Below are positions 26,892 to 35,183 of a stretch of DNA of 48,716 nucleotides, piece after piece. Source of the DNA: Trinickia sp. Y13 (lineage in GTDB: Bacteria > Pseudomonadota > Gammaproteobacteria > Burkholderiales > Burkholderiaceae); assembly GCF_029522115.1 (NCBI RefSeq), contig NZ_JAKWFK010000025.1, forward strand, positions 1-48,716, given 5' to 3'. The translations under genes were made by a program, and so were the position numbers. Below the pieces are notes generated by a model. It was not told the origin of the DNA. It saw only the letters and a program-made list of their open reading frames with translations, and did no database searches. Position 1 is the stretch's first letter; each line of letters opens with the position of its first letter.

Positions 26892-27304
26892 ATGAAGGCA
26901 TCGATGTCGTAGGGTTGTATGTCGGCGACCAAGACGAGGCGTTCGCGTTTTATGTCGAGAAACTCGGCTTCAAGGTTCATACCGACGTGCGCAACGGCGA
27001 CTACCGCTGGCTTACGGTTCAGCACCCTGACCAACCGTCGTTTCAGCTCGGGCTGTTTAGGCCCGGGCCGCCCATGCATGACGAAGCCACCGCGCAAAGC
27101 CTGCGCGCGATGGTCGCCAAGGGCGCCATGCCGCCGCTCGTGCTCGCCGTCGAAGATTGCCGCGCGACGTACGAACGGTTGCGCGAGCGCGGCGTCGAAT
27201 TCACGCAGGAGCCGATCGACCGCTATGGCAGCGTCGACGCGGGCTTTCGCGATCCTGCCGGAAACGGCTGGAAAATGATCCAAGCGCCGAAGGCAAAGGG
27301 TTGA
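26888..27304 (+). CDS. VOC/glyoxalase-fold protein
   Basis: A 138-aa vicinal-oxygen-chelate protein (VGLYVGDQDEAFAFYVEKLGFKV, then LRERGVEFTQEP and the C-terminal FRDPAGNGWKMIQ). Its ATG lies in the stop of the AraC fusion gene (ATGA), with AGGAGG at 26879-26884 inside that gene. It is therefore coupled to its probable regulator. Substrate unknown; glyoxalase, dioxygenase or resistance roles are all known in this fold. Confidence 0.9.
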   Translation: MNEGIDVVGLYVGDQDEAFAFYVEKLGFKVHTDVRNGDYRWLTVQHPDQPSFQLGLFRPGPPMHDEATAQSLRAMVAKGAMPPLVLAVEDCRATYERLRERGVEFTQEPIDRYGSVDAGFRDPAGNGWKMIQAPKAKG

Positions 27305-27306
27305 AT

Positions 27307-27810
27307 ATGAACGCGAGGCCCGCCGCGGCCACCCGCAGGATTCGTGCCGCACGCCCCGATGACTTTCCCGCGATCCGTGCGTTGCTCGTCGCGCACGGCT
27401 TGCCCACGGACGACGTCACCGCCGGCGACGCCAAGCGCTTTTACGTTGCAACAGCCAGTGACGACACGCCGATGGGCTGCGCCGCGATCGAGCCCTACGG
27501 GGCCGACGCGTTGCTGCGATCGGTGGCGGTTGCAACGAACGCGCAGCGAATGGGTCTGGGCGCGGCACTCGTCGGTCGTGCGCAACAAGAAGCTGCACGC
27601 TGCGGCGCACATCGTCTATTCTTGCTGACGACCTCTGCGAGCGGCTATTTCGCGGACATGGGCTATCGCGTAGTCTCGAGAAGCGACGCTCCGGTCCGCG
27701 TACGGTCGAGTGCGCAGTTTGCGTCGTTGTGCCCCGCATCGGCCGTTTGCATGATGAAGGAATTGAGTGCGGACGGCGCCGCCACGACGCGGCCCATCGC
27801 CGATCACTGA
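27307..27810 (+). CDS. GNAT acetyltransferase, ArsN2-like
   Basis: A 167-aa GNAT protein. Acetyl-CoA loop region: LLRSVAVATNAQRMGLGAALVGRAQQEA. The block HRLFLLTTSASGYFADMGYRVVSRSDAP and the ending FASLCPASAVCMMKEL match the ArsN2 family, linked to arsenic (phosphinothricin-like organoarsenical) resistance. The ATG is 2 bp after the VOC stop, so they are co-transcribed. There is no other ars gene here. Function beyond acetyl transfer is not established. Confidence 0.83.
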   Translation: MNARPAAATRRIRAARPDDFPAIRALLVAHGLPTDDVTAGDAKRFYVATASDDTPMGCAAIEPYGADALLRSVAVATNAQRMGLGAALVGRAQQEAARCGAHRLFLLTTSASGYFADMGYRVVSRSDAPVRVRSSAQFASLCPASAVCMMKELSADGAATTRPIADH

Positions 27811-27857
27811 GCATCCCATCGGCGATCTCACGCGGTTCTATTCGCAAGGAGACGGAG

Positions 27858-28349
27858 ATGATCAAACTCAGCCACAAGATTGCGCCCTTTCTTTGGTTCG
27901 ATACCGAGGCCGAAGAAGCCGCCCGCTTCTACACGTCGCTCTTCGACGACAGCCGTATCGTCACCGCGAGCCGCTACCCAGACGCCGTGCCCGACAAAGC
28001 GGGGTCGGTCATGGTCGTCACGTTCGAGCTTGCCGGTCAACGATTTCATGCGCTCAATGGCGGCCCGCAATACACATTCGACGAATCGATTTCGTTGCTC
28101 GTCGAATGCGAAACGCAGGACGAGGTCGACGAACTGTGGACGAAGCTGGGCGAAGGCGGCGAGGAGCGCCCGTGCGGCTGGCTGGTCGACCGCTACGGCT
28201 TGCGTTGGCAAGTCACGCCGCGGCGTCTGCTCGAATTCGTATGCGGCGACGACCCCGTTGCGGCCTCCGCCGCCATGCGCGCCATGTTCGAGATGAAGAA
28301 AATCGTCATTGCCGACATCGAACGCGCCGTTCAAGCGAGCCGTCGCTGA
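27858..28349 (+). CDS. PhnB-like VOC protein
   Basis: A 163-aa protein of the PhnB/3-demethylubiquinone-methyltransferase-like VOC family. Visible blocks: IAPFLWFDTEAEEAARFYTS, GSVMVVTFELAGQRFHALNGG, ISLLVECETQDEVDELW and GWLVDRYGLRWQVTPRRLLE. ATG 27858 has AAGGAGACGGAG in front, so the longer open frame upstream is not used. It is the last gene of the AraC-VOC-GNAT-VOC series, 47 bp after the GNAT gene. Despite the family name it is not a methyltransferase. Function unknown. Confidence 0.9.
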   Translation: MIKLSHKIAPFLWFDTEAEEAARFYTSLFDDSRIVTASRYPDAVPDKAGSVMVVTFELAGQRFHALNGGPQYTFDESISLLVECETQDEVDELWTKLGEGGEERPCGWLVDRYGLRWQVTPRRLLEFVCGDDPVAASAAMRAMFEMKKIVIADIERAVQASRR

Positions 28350-28438
28350 TCGTTCGCATGCGCCGCCGCGAAGATCCGCAGTGACGCCCGGCGCGCTCGG
28401 CGCGGCGACCGGTGTTGCTCTGCTCGCTGGCGTTTCGC

Positions 28439-29134
28439 CTAAACGTTCGCCACGACGAACTGCGCGGCCACGCTTCCCGACAGCACTAGCTCGGCGTTGA
28501 GCAGATCGTTGCCGTCCAGCTTCGCGCGCACGGCAGCCTCATCCATCCCGTACCCGCGCCATCTCGCAGCCAGGCGATCGATCAGCACTTCGCGCGGTAC
28601 GTCGAGCATGACGGTGACGTCGAAGAACCGCCGCAAGGGCGCCCATGCGGGATCGTCGAGCAGCAGATAGTTGCCTTCGACCAGGATGCACCGGGCCGAG
28701 GCCTGGATGATTTCCGCGCCCGCCCGCGCGATCTCAAGGGAGCGGTCGAACACCGGAACGGCGATCTCTTTTCCATCGTCGGCGGCGAGGCGTTCGAGCA
28801 TCGCTTCGAGCCCCCCGACATCGAACGTATGCGGCGCACCCTTGCGGGCGCGTTGGCCGCGCGCCTCGAGCACGCGATCATCGAAATGAAAGCCGTCCAT
28901 CGCGAGAATGCAGGCGAAACCCGGACGATCGCGGTTCAAACCGTCGCATAGCGACTGTACGAACGTGCTCTTGCCCGCACCCGGCGCGCCGGCGATGGCG
29001 ATGAGCTGACGCGCGCCGCGCTGCATGGCGCGCACGCGCTCGATTAATTGCGCGAGATCGATTCGGCTCTGCGGCGCTGTTGTGTCGTTCACTGCAAACG
29101 GCTCCGGTGGGAAGGCTTCGGATGCAGGCGTCAT
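28439..29134 (-). CDS. P-loop nucleoside/sugar kinase family protein (FrcK/uridine-kinase-like)
   Basis: A 231-aa P-loop kinase with Walker A GAPGAGKST (about 48-56), the segment LAMDGFHFDD after it, VPVFDRSLEIA, Walker B-like CILVEGNYLLL, and a lid-region VPREVLIDRLAARWRGYG. This set resembles the fructose-transport kinase FrcK and related phosphoribulokinase/uridine-kinase proteins. No sugar transporter is nearby, so the substrate is open. It is 66 bp downstream of the AraC gene on the same strand and might be read through from the opine-like operon, but is not an obvious part of it. Confidence 0.82.
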   Translation of the reverse strand: MTPASEAFPPEPFAVNDTTAPQSRIDLAQLIERVRAMQRGARQLIAIAGAPGAGKSTFVQSLCDGLNRDRPGFACILAMDGFHFDDRVLEARGQRARKGAPHTFDVGGLEAMLERLAADDGKEIAVPVFDRSLEIARAGAEIIQASARCILVEGNYLLLDDPAWAPLRRFFDVTVMLDVPREVLIDRLAARWRGYGMDEAAVRAKLDGNDLLNAELVLSGSVAAQFVVANV

Positions 29135-29200
29135 GCCTGCGTTGAGGCGCGCCTGCGATGTGTGCTACCAGCGCCCTAGATTATCAGGCTCGATCGCTCC

Positions 29201-29590
29201 TTACGCTGAATGCCTTTGATCCATCGCCGCACGCTTGCCCGATGTGCGCTTGGCCTTGCCGAGCGCCGCGCCGCCGGCAGCCACGAAAGCCGTAGGCGTC
29301 ATACCGCACACGCGCTTGAAATGCCGCCCGAAATGGCTTTGGTCGAAAAAGCCGACTTCGGTCGCGACCGCCACGCTCGGCACGCCGGCCAGCAGCAACG
29401 ATTGCGCCCGTTTGATGCGCAAGCCGCATAGATAGCGATAAGGCGACGAACCGAAACGCTCGCGAAACACGGTAGCGAAACGCGAGATGCTCAGCGCCGC
29501 ATGCGCCGCCATCTGCTCGAGCGTGAGCGGTTCGGCGAAATGCGCCTCGATGAATGCCCTGGCTAGGTCAAGCCCTTCTGATCGCGTCAT
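29201..29590 (-). CDS. HTH-only AraC-family regulator at the end of the transporter/oxidase operon
   Basis: A 129-aa AraC-type protein that is almost only a DNA-binding domain: LTLEQMAAHAALSISRFATVFRERFG and VAVATEVGFFDQSHFGRHFKRVCG. It has no sensor domain. Its ATG overlaps the stop of the DAO-type oxidoreductase (ATGA at 29587-29590), so it is translationally coupled to the operon it probably controls. An effector would have to act by another route, or it acts as a simple feedback activator. Confidence 0.88.
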   Translation of the reverse strand: MTRSEGLDLARAFIEAHFAEPLTLEQMAAHAALSISRFATVFRERFGSSPYRYLCGLRIKRAQSLLLAGVPSVAVATEVGFFDQSHFGRHFKRVCGMTPTAFVAAGGAALGKAKRTSGKRAAMDQRHSA

Positions 29591-30750
29591 GTTGCACCTA
29601 CTTTTGCCTGCTTCGCTGCCGCGTTCGCGCCGAAGCGGCCGATCGAAAACTTATCGAGCGCGATAGCCGTTTTGCCCGTCGATATCAATTCGGCCAGCGT
29701 TTCGCCCACCCCGGGCCCGATTTGAAACCCCGACCCGCTGAATCCGAAACCGTAGAAAAGACCATCGATCGCCCGGCTCGGGCCGATCACCGGCTCGGCG
29801 TCGGGCAAGTAGCCTTCGACACCGCTCCAAGTCCGAATCACATGCAGCGGCGCAAGACCGGGCACGAGCCGCCTAAACTGCGCCATCTGGCGCACCGTGT
29901 TGAGCGGCGCGACGCGGGCGCGGTTCGTTTCGATGCTGGCCGGACCATGCGGCCCGCCGCCGAGAATCAGGTTGCCGCGCGGGATCTGGCGGAAGTAGAC
30001 GCTTTCCGCCTTCACCGAGGTGAACACGCCCATCGACGAATGAAACACGTAAGGCACCGGCTCGGTCACCGCCATTTGCGGGCCGCGCGATTCGAGCGGA
30101 ACGGGCTCGCCAAATTGCGAACTGAGCCGGTTCGCCCATGCGCCCGCGCAAATCACGAGTTGAGCGCTGCGATAGATCCGACCCGCGCTATCTTCGACCC
30201 GAAAGCCCGCACCCTCATGTTCGACGCGAACCACCTCGACGTTTTCATGCACGTCGGCGCCCAGCCTGCGAGCGGCCCGGCCGAATGCCGGCGCCGCCAG
30301 TCGCGGGTTGGCGTGGCCGTCCAACGGCGAGACCGACGCCGCCAACACTTCGCGCCCCAGAAACGGAAAGCGCTCGAACAGCCCCCGTCCTTGCAACACT
30401 TCGAGATCGAGCCCGCACTCGCGCGCCTCGGCTGCATAGCGCACGAACGTATCGACGTCCTGTTCGTGGTAGCACACGCGCGTGTGTCCGCTGGCGAGAA
30501 ACTCGACGTCCTCGCCGAGCCATTCGGCGGCATGCCGCCACGTGGTCAGCGCTCGATTGGCAAGCGGCAATTGCTCTAGCGCCCGCCCTTGCCGCCGAAT
30601 GCCGCCGAAGTTCACCCCGCTCGCTTGTTGGCCGGTCAGCCCTCGTTCGAGCAAGCGCACCGATTGGCCTCGGCGCCGCAGGAAAAACGCAGTCGTCGTT
30701 CCGACGATGCCGCCGCCGACGATCAGGACATCCGATTCGAGCGTCTTCAT
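29587..30750 (-). CDS. DAO-type FAD oxidoreductase, beta subunit of an opine/D-hydroxyproline-dehydrogenase-like complex
   Basis: A 387-aa FAD protein of the DAO family (VLIVGGGIVGTTTAFFLRRRG near residue 9; RGPQMAVTEP; C-terminal GFSGSGFQIGPGVGETLAEL). Size and neighbours match OoxB/NoxB, LhpB and HcnC, the amino-acid-oxidising subunits of three-part flavoenzymes. Start ATG 30750 overlaps the stop of the alpha-subunit gene by 4 bp; the longer open frame upstream is only overlap with that gene. It probably oxidises a secondary amine (opine, N-alkyl amino acid or D-hydroxyproline) at the membrane or in the cytoplasm. Substrate not determined. Confidence 0.87.
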   Translation of the reverse strand: MKTLESDVLIVGGGIVGTTTAFFLRRRGQSVRLLERGLTGQQASGVNFGGIRRQGRALEQLPLANRALTTWRHAAEWLGEDVEFLASGHTRVCYHEQDVDTFVRYAAEARECGLDLEVLQGRGLFERFPFLGREVLAASVSPLDGHANPRLAAPAFGRAARRLGADVHENVEVVRVEHEGAGFRVEDSAGRIYRSAQLVICAGAWANRLSSQFGEPVPLESRGPQMAVTEPVPYVFHSSMGVFTSVKAESVYFRQIPRGNLILGGGPHGPASIETNRARVAPLNTVRQMAQFRRLVPGLAPLHVIRTWSGVEGYLPDAEPVIGPSRAIDGLFYGFGFSGSGFQIGPGVGETLAELISTGKTAIALDKFSIGRFGANAAAKQAKVGAT

Positions 30751-32129
30751 GCTTCGGAGTCCTCGACGATTGCCATGGGCAGCGGTTTCACCGGCGCTTG
30801 CGAGCGCAGCCTGCCCACTTGCACGAGCGGCACGCCCGCCTCGGCTGCAATGACCTCGGCCGCGGCATGGCCGCAATAGCGGCCTTGGCATCGCCCCATG
30901 CCCACTCGTGAAAATGCCTTGGCGCGATTCGCTTCGCTGGCCCCCGTCGCGCGAACGACTTCGCGCAAGGCGCCCGCCGTAATCGCTTCGCAGCGGCACA
31001 CGATCGTATCGTCAGGCAACCGCGCGGCTTGCTGGGCGGGCCACGGAAACGCCCGCCGCAAGCCATCGGCGAAGCGCGTGTATCGAGCGAGCGCCTTGCG
31101 CAATGGTTCTGCATCCGCCCCTGGCCCGTTCGTCTGCAGGCCCAAATCCCGCAAAACGGCCAACGCAGCCATGCGCCCCGCACGCTCGGCCGCATCGGCC
31201 CCGCGTACGCGGGCGCCGTCGCCTGCGAGATAGACGCCCTTGACGCTGCTGCGCCCGTCTTCGTCGATTTTCGGCAGCCATTGCCTGCCGGCGTCGTCGA
31301 ACTCGAAGGCACAACCGGCCAGATCGGCCAACTGCGTTTCAGGACGCAAGTGGTACCCCATCGCGACCGCGTCGCAACGCAGTTCGAGCCGGCTGCCGTC
31401 CGCTTGCTCGGCTACGACGCCGCATACGCCGTCTTCGGCCGTGCCGAGGATTTCCAGAGGCCGCACGCCGCAATGCACGGGCACGCGCGCCTTGCGCAGC
31501 ACGCGCAGCAATTTCAGCCCTTTCACGACGGCCGAAGGAACCGCGAGCATCGCCGGTAGCGCTGCATAGCGCTCGCGCGCCTTCGACGTATCGAGCACCG
31601 CAACGAGATTGGCGCCCGCCTTCACGTACTGAGCGGCAAGCAGATAGAGCAGCGGCCCGCTACCGAGCAGAATCGGGCGGCTGCCGATGGCGCAGCCCTG
31701 CGATTTCAATGCGATCTGCGCGCCGCCCAGGCTGTAAGTGCCCGCGTATTGCCAGCCTTTGACCGGCATCAACCGATCGGTCGCGCCGCTGCAGACGATG
31801 AGCGCATCGAAGGCGAGCGCGCGATATCGCTCGCCCGCAACGAGATGGATTTCGCCGGGCGTGACGTTCCAGACGAGCGTCTCGGGCAAGTACTCGATGT
31901 GGCCTTTCAAGGCATCGAAGCTTCGGTGCAACGCTTTGGCGCGAGCGGCCTCCGTGCCGTAGAGCGTCTCGTACGAGCGCGTGAAGCCTTCGGGTTGCCG
32001 GCGATAGATCTGGCCGCCGTCTCGTCTTCCCTCGTCGACGACAACTGGGCGATGCCCGGCTTTCACGAGCGCTTGCGCGGCGCGCACGCCCGCGGGGCCC
32101 GTTCCGACGATGACTATGCGCGCGGCCAT
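30747..32129 (-). CDS. FAD/NAD-type oxidoreductase with C-terminal BFD-like 2Fe-2S domain, alpha subunit
   Basis: A 460-aa subunit resembling OoxA, LhpE or HcnB. It has an N-terminal dinucleotide fold (VIVGTGPAGVRAAQALVKAG), a second one (PILLGSGPLLYLLAAQYVKAG) and VYLAGDGARVRGADAAERAG. At the C-terminus CRCEAITAGALREVV and GRCQGRYCG give the C-x-C...C-x4-C cluster site of a BFD-like domain. Start ATG 32129 lies inside the preceding 2Fe-2S gene, a 16-bp overlap. It should carry electrons between the DAO subunit and the respiratory acceptor. Confidence 0.88.
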   Translation of the reverse strand: MAARIVIVGTGPAGVRAAQALVKAGHRPVVVDEGRRDGGQIYRRQPEGFTRSYETLYGTEAARAKALHRSFDALKGHIEYLPETLVWNVTPGEIHLVAGERYRALAFDALIVCSGATDRLMPVKGWQYAGTYSLGGAQIALKSQGCAIGSRPILLGSGPLLYLLAAQYVKAGANLVAVLDTSKARERYAALPAMLAVPSAVVKGLKLLRVLRKARVPVHCGVRPLEILGTAEDGVCGVVAEQADGSRLELRCDAVAMGYHLRPETQLADLAGCAFEFDDAGRQWLPKIDEDGRSSVKGVYLAGDGARVRGADAAERAGRMAALAVLRDLGLQTNGPGADAEPLRKALARYTRFADGLRRAFPWPAQQAARLPDDTIVCRCEAITAGALREVVRATGASEANRAKAFSRVGMGRCQGRYCGHAAAEVIAAEAGVPLVQVGRLRSQAPVKPLPMAIVEDSEA

Positions 32130-32428
32130 ACACCCTCTCCGGCCGCCGCCAGACGTGTCACGAGCGACATCCCCGGCGCGGCGGGCGTCGTGCATGCGCG
32201 CAGACGCGTGCCGTCGTCACACCACACCCAGCAGTCTTGACACGCGCCCATGAGACAGAAGCCCGCACGGCGTCCATCGCCGAATTCCGAATCGCGCACC
32301 GCACGCACCGAGCCGAGCAATGCGACGAGCACCGTATCGCCCTCGGCGGCTTCACATGCGACGCCGTCGACTTTGATCGTGAACGTCTTTCGCCCGCGTT
32401 CCGCTACGCGCACGAAGCGTCCGTTCAT
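32114..32428 (-). CDS. small (2Fe-2S) ferredoxin-like gamma subunit
   Basis: A 104-aa plant-type 2Fe-2S protein. Ligands: GFCLMGACQDCWVW (C-x4-C-x2-C) and Cys of LRACTTPAAPG. Its size equals HcnA/LhpG/OoxX-type subunits. ATG 32428 overlaps the stop of the ABC ATPase gene by 4 bp (ATGA), and its 3' end overlaps the alpha subunit. So the electron-transfer subunits are translated in fixed order after the importer ATPase. Confidence 0.88.
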   Translation of the reverse strand: MNGRFVRVAERGRKTFTIKVDGVACEAAEGDTVLVALLGSVRAVRDSEFGDGRRAGFCLMGACQDCWVWCDDGTRLRACTTPAAPGMSLVTRLAAAGEGVWPRA

Positions 32429-34272
32429 GCCGCGCCTCGCAACGGCTGAAGCAGCTTCAATTCATCGGCCGAACGATGGCAGAGAATCTGCGCGCCGGAA
32501 GGCAGCACTCTCACCGGCGGCTGCACGGCATTGCATTGTCCTTCCACCCGCGCGGGGCAACGCGCCCGGAAACTGCAGAGTCCTTCCGCTTCGCCCGACG
32601 CGCTTTCCGACAGCGGCGGCAGCGCACAGTTGCCGACGTTGCGATGAGCGTCGAGCCAGCCGCGCTTGAGTGCAGGAACCGAATCGACGAGCAGCTCGGT
32701 ATAGGGGTGATGCGGCGGTTGGTCCAACAGGCGGCGCTGTCCCGCTTCCACGCGTCGACCTGCATAGAGCACGACCACGTCGTCGCAGATCGAGCGCACC
32801 GTGGAGATGTCATGACTGATGAACATATACGACACGCCGAGCTCGCGACGCAACTCGCGCAGCAAGTCCAGAATCGCTGCGCCCACTACGGTGTCGAGCG
32901 CCGACGTCACTTCGTCGCACAGGATCAGCGACGGCTCGGCGGCCAGCGCTCGCGCAAAATTCACACGTTGCTTTTGTCCGCCGGACAAGCCCGAAGCCCG
33001 CCGCACGGCCGTCGATGCCGGCAACTTGACCAGATCGAGCAATTCGCCGATGCGCCGCTGCGCGGCCGCGCCGCGCAAGCCCTTATAGAATGCCAACGGG
33101 CGGCCCAATATCTCCGCAACCGTATGGCTCGGGTTCAGCGCGGTATCGGCGTTCTGAAACACGAGCTGAATCCGGCGGTATTGATCGGCCGTGCGCCCGT
33201 GCAATCCGGACGACAAAGGCTGCCCCTCGAACAGCACCTCGCCGCTCGTGCGCTCAACGAGCCCGGCAACGACGCGCGCGAGCGTCGTCTTACCCGACCC
33301 CGACTCGCCGATCACGCCAAGGGCGCTGCCGCGCGGAATCGACAAGTTCACATCGTCGAGCACCCGCACCGCGGGGTTGCCATGGCGATCGACACGTCCG
33401 TAGCCCGCCGAGAGGCCTCGAATCTCGAGCAACGGTACGCTGGGCGCGGCCGCAGCCGCTTGGCTGGACGCAGCGCGCCCCTCCCGACCCGCCGATGCAG
33501 CCAACAGCGCTCGCGTGTAAGCATGCGCGGGCGCGTCGAGCACTTGATCGACATCGCCGCACTCCTGGACTTCGCCGCCGTTGAGCACGACGATCCGATC
33601 GGCCATCTGCGCCACCACCGCCAAATCGTGCGAGACGTAGACCGCGGTCGTGCCCAGCTCCTTGATCACGCGTTTGAAGGCGACCAGCACTTCAATCTGC
33701 GTCGTCACGTCGAGCGCCGTGGTCGGTTCATCGAAAACGATCACCGCCGGATCCGTGATCAACGCCATGGCGGCCATTAGGCGCTGCAACTGCCCGCCGG
33801 ACACTTGATGCGGATACCGCTCTCCGATGTGCTCGGGATCGGGCAGCGCCAATGCGCGAAAGAGGGCGACAGCCTTAGCGCTCGCGGCCTCGCGCGTCAT
33901 CAAACGATGCAGCAACGCCGGCTCGATGACTTGATCCATCACGGTGCGCGCCGGATTGAACCCGGCGGCCGCGCTTTGCGCCACGTACGCCACGGTGCGG
34001 GCGCGCAACGTGCGCCGGCCCGCTTCATCGAGGGAAAGCACGTTGGTCCCGCCTACGCGCACGCTCCCGCCCGAGAACGCGCACCCTTGCCGCGTATAAC
34101 CGAGCAGCGACAACGCGATAGTCGTCTTGCCCGAGCCCGATTCCCCGATCAGCGCCAGCACTTCGCCTTGCTTCACGGTGAAATCGACGCCCTTCACGAT
34201 TTCCGCGGCGTCCCCGCCAGGGCTACCGGCTACGATGCGCAAGCCCTTCACCTCGATCATGACGTCGCTCAC
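32425..34272 (-). CDS. fused double ABC ATPase of an oligopeptide-type importer
   Basis: A 615-aa protein with two full ABC ATPase domains, equivalent to DppD+DppF. Domain 1: Walker A GESGSGKTT (near 45), signature VSGGQLQRL, Walker B VIVFDEPTTALD. Domain 2: Walker A GESGSGKTT, signature LSGGQKQRV, Walker B LILCDEVTSALD, followed by the oligopeptide-type C-terminal cysteine motif SFRARCPARVEGQC. I chose GTG 34272 because AGGAGG stands 6 nt before it and it makes a 4-bp GTGA overlap with the permease stop; ATG 34260 (MIEVKGLR) is the alternative. It powers uptake through the two permeases encoded upstream. Confidence 0.92.
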   Translation of the reverse strand: MSDVMIEVKGLRIVAGSPGGDAAEIVKGVDFTVKQGEVLALIGESGSGKTTIALSLLGYTRQGCAFSGGSVRVGGTNVLSLDEAGRRTLRARTVAYVAQSAAAGFNPARTVMDQVIEPALLHRLMTREAASAKAVALFRALALPDPEHIGERYPHQVSGGQLQRLMAAMALITDPAVIVFDEPTTALDVTTQIEVLVAFKRVIKELGTTAVYVSHDLAVVAQMADRIVVLNGGEVQECGDVDQVLDAPAHAYTRALLAASAGREGRAASSQAAAAAPSVPLLEIRGLSAGYGRVDRHGNPAVRVLDDVNLSIPRGSALGVIGESGSGKTTLARVVAGLVERTSGEVLFEGQPLSSGLHGRTADQYRRIQLVFQNADTALNPSHTVAEILGRPLAFYKGLRGAAAQRRIGELLDLVKLPASTAVRRASGLSGGQKQRVNFARALAAEPSLILCDEVTSALDTVVGAAILDLLRELRRELGVSYMFISHDISTVRSICDDVVVLYAGRRVEAGQRRLLDQPPHHPYTELLVDSVPALKRGWLDAHRNVGNCALPPLSESASGEAEGLCSFRARCPARVEGQCNAVQPPVRVLPSGAQILCHRSADELKLLQPLRGAA

Positions 34273-35183
34273 GGCCGTCCTCCTTGTCCGAATCCGGCAT
34301 GACGCCGCAAGCTGTCGATCAGCAAATTCATTCCGACGGTCAGCGTCGCGATGGCGATCGACGGCATCAACACAGCCGGCGCCGCTTGCGACAAACCACC
34401 GATGTTCTCGCGCACGAGCGAGCCCCAATCCGCGTTGGGCGGTTGCACGCCCAGGCCGAGGAAACTGAGGCCGCTGAGCAGCAGCACGATGAAGACGAAG
34501 CGCAAGCCGAAATCGGCCAACACCGGATGGATCATGTTCGGCAGCACTTCGACGCGAGCGATGTACAGCAAGCGTTCGCCGCGAGCACGCGCCACGAGCA
34601 CATATTCGAGCGTCATCAAATTGACTGCGAGAGACCGCGAAATACGGAACGCGCCGGGAATGTAAGCCACGGCCGCCACCAGCGTCAGCATCGGAACCGA
34701 CGAGCCGAACGCGGCGATGGCAACGAGCGCCAGCACTTTGCTCGGGATCGAGATCAATGCGTCGAAGAGGCGGCACATGACCTCGTCCACCCAGCGCGGC
34801 GACACGGCGGCAACGAGCCCCAAGCACGTGCCGATGCCGCTCGCGAGCACGGCCGCTGCCAGGGCGAGCCCGACGGTATAGCGCGTGCCGTAAAGAATCC
34901 GGCTCAACATGTCGCGGCCCAAATAGTCGGTGCCGAACGGATGAGCGGCGCTAAAGCCGGCGAAGCTCAGCGTCGACGCAAGCACGCCTTCTTTGTAGGG
35001 CGCGAGCATCGGGCCGAACACGGCCATCGCCAGCCAGAAGCAAACGAGCGTCATGCCGATTCTTCCGAGCCAGGACAAGCGAGCGCGGCGCGGACGGCGC
35101 GCCGGGGCCGCCGTCTCTGCCTCCGCGTCGTCGTAGATCTGGGTGCCGGGGTGCGGAATCGAGGATTGAATAGGGCGACTCAT
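34269..35183 (-). CDS. ABC importer permease, DppC-like
   Basis: A 304-aa inner-membrane permease. After a cytoplasmic N-terminus rich in Arg (RRPRRARLSW) comes TM1 (GMTLVCFWLAMAVFGPMLAPY) and an HPFGTDYLGRDMLSRILYGTR block typical of DppC/OppC. The coupling loop for the ATPase is EYVLVARARGERLLYIARVEVLPN. ATG 35183 gives a 4-bp overlap with the first permease gene; a further in-frame ATG at 35219 lacks a ribosome binding site. Confidence 0.9.
   Translation of the reverse strand: MSRPIQSSIPHPGTQIYDDAEAETAAPARRPRRARLSWLGRIGMTLVCFWLAMAVFGPMLAPYKEGVLASTLSFAGFSAAHPFGTDYLGRDMLSRILYGTRYTVGLALAAAVLASGIGTCLGLVAAVSPRWVDEVMCRLFDALISIPSKVLALVAIAAFGSSVPMLTLVAAVAYIPGAFRISRSLAVNLMTLEYVLVARARGERLLYIARVEVLPNMIHPVLADFGLRFVFIVLLLSGLSFLGLGVQPPNADWGSLVRENIGGLSQAAPAVLMPSIAIATLTVGMNLLIDSLRRHAGFGQGGRP

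Noticed and set aside
29587-32428. The 104/460/387-aa subunit set matches hydrogen cyanide synthase HcnABC in size and order.
   Set aside because: Overlap with importer genes and a catabolic neighbourhood point to opine or D-hydroxyproline-type oxidation; HCN synthesis cannot be excluded by size alone but has no support here.
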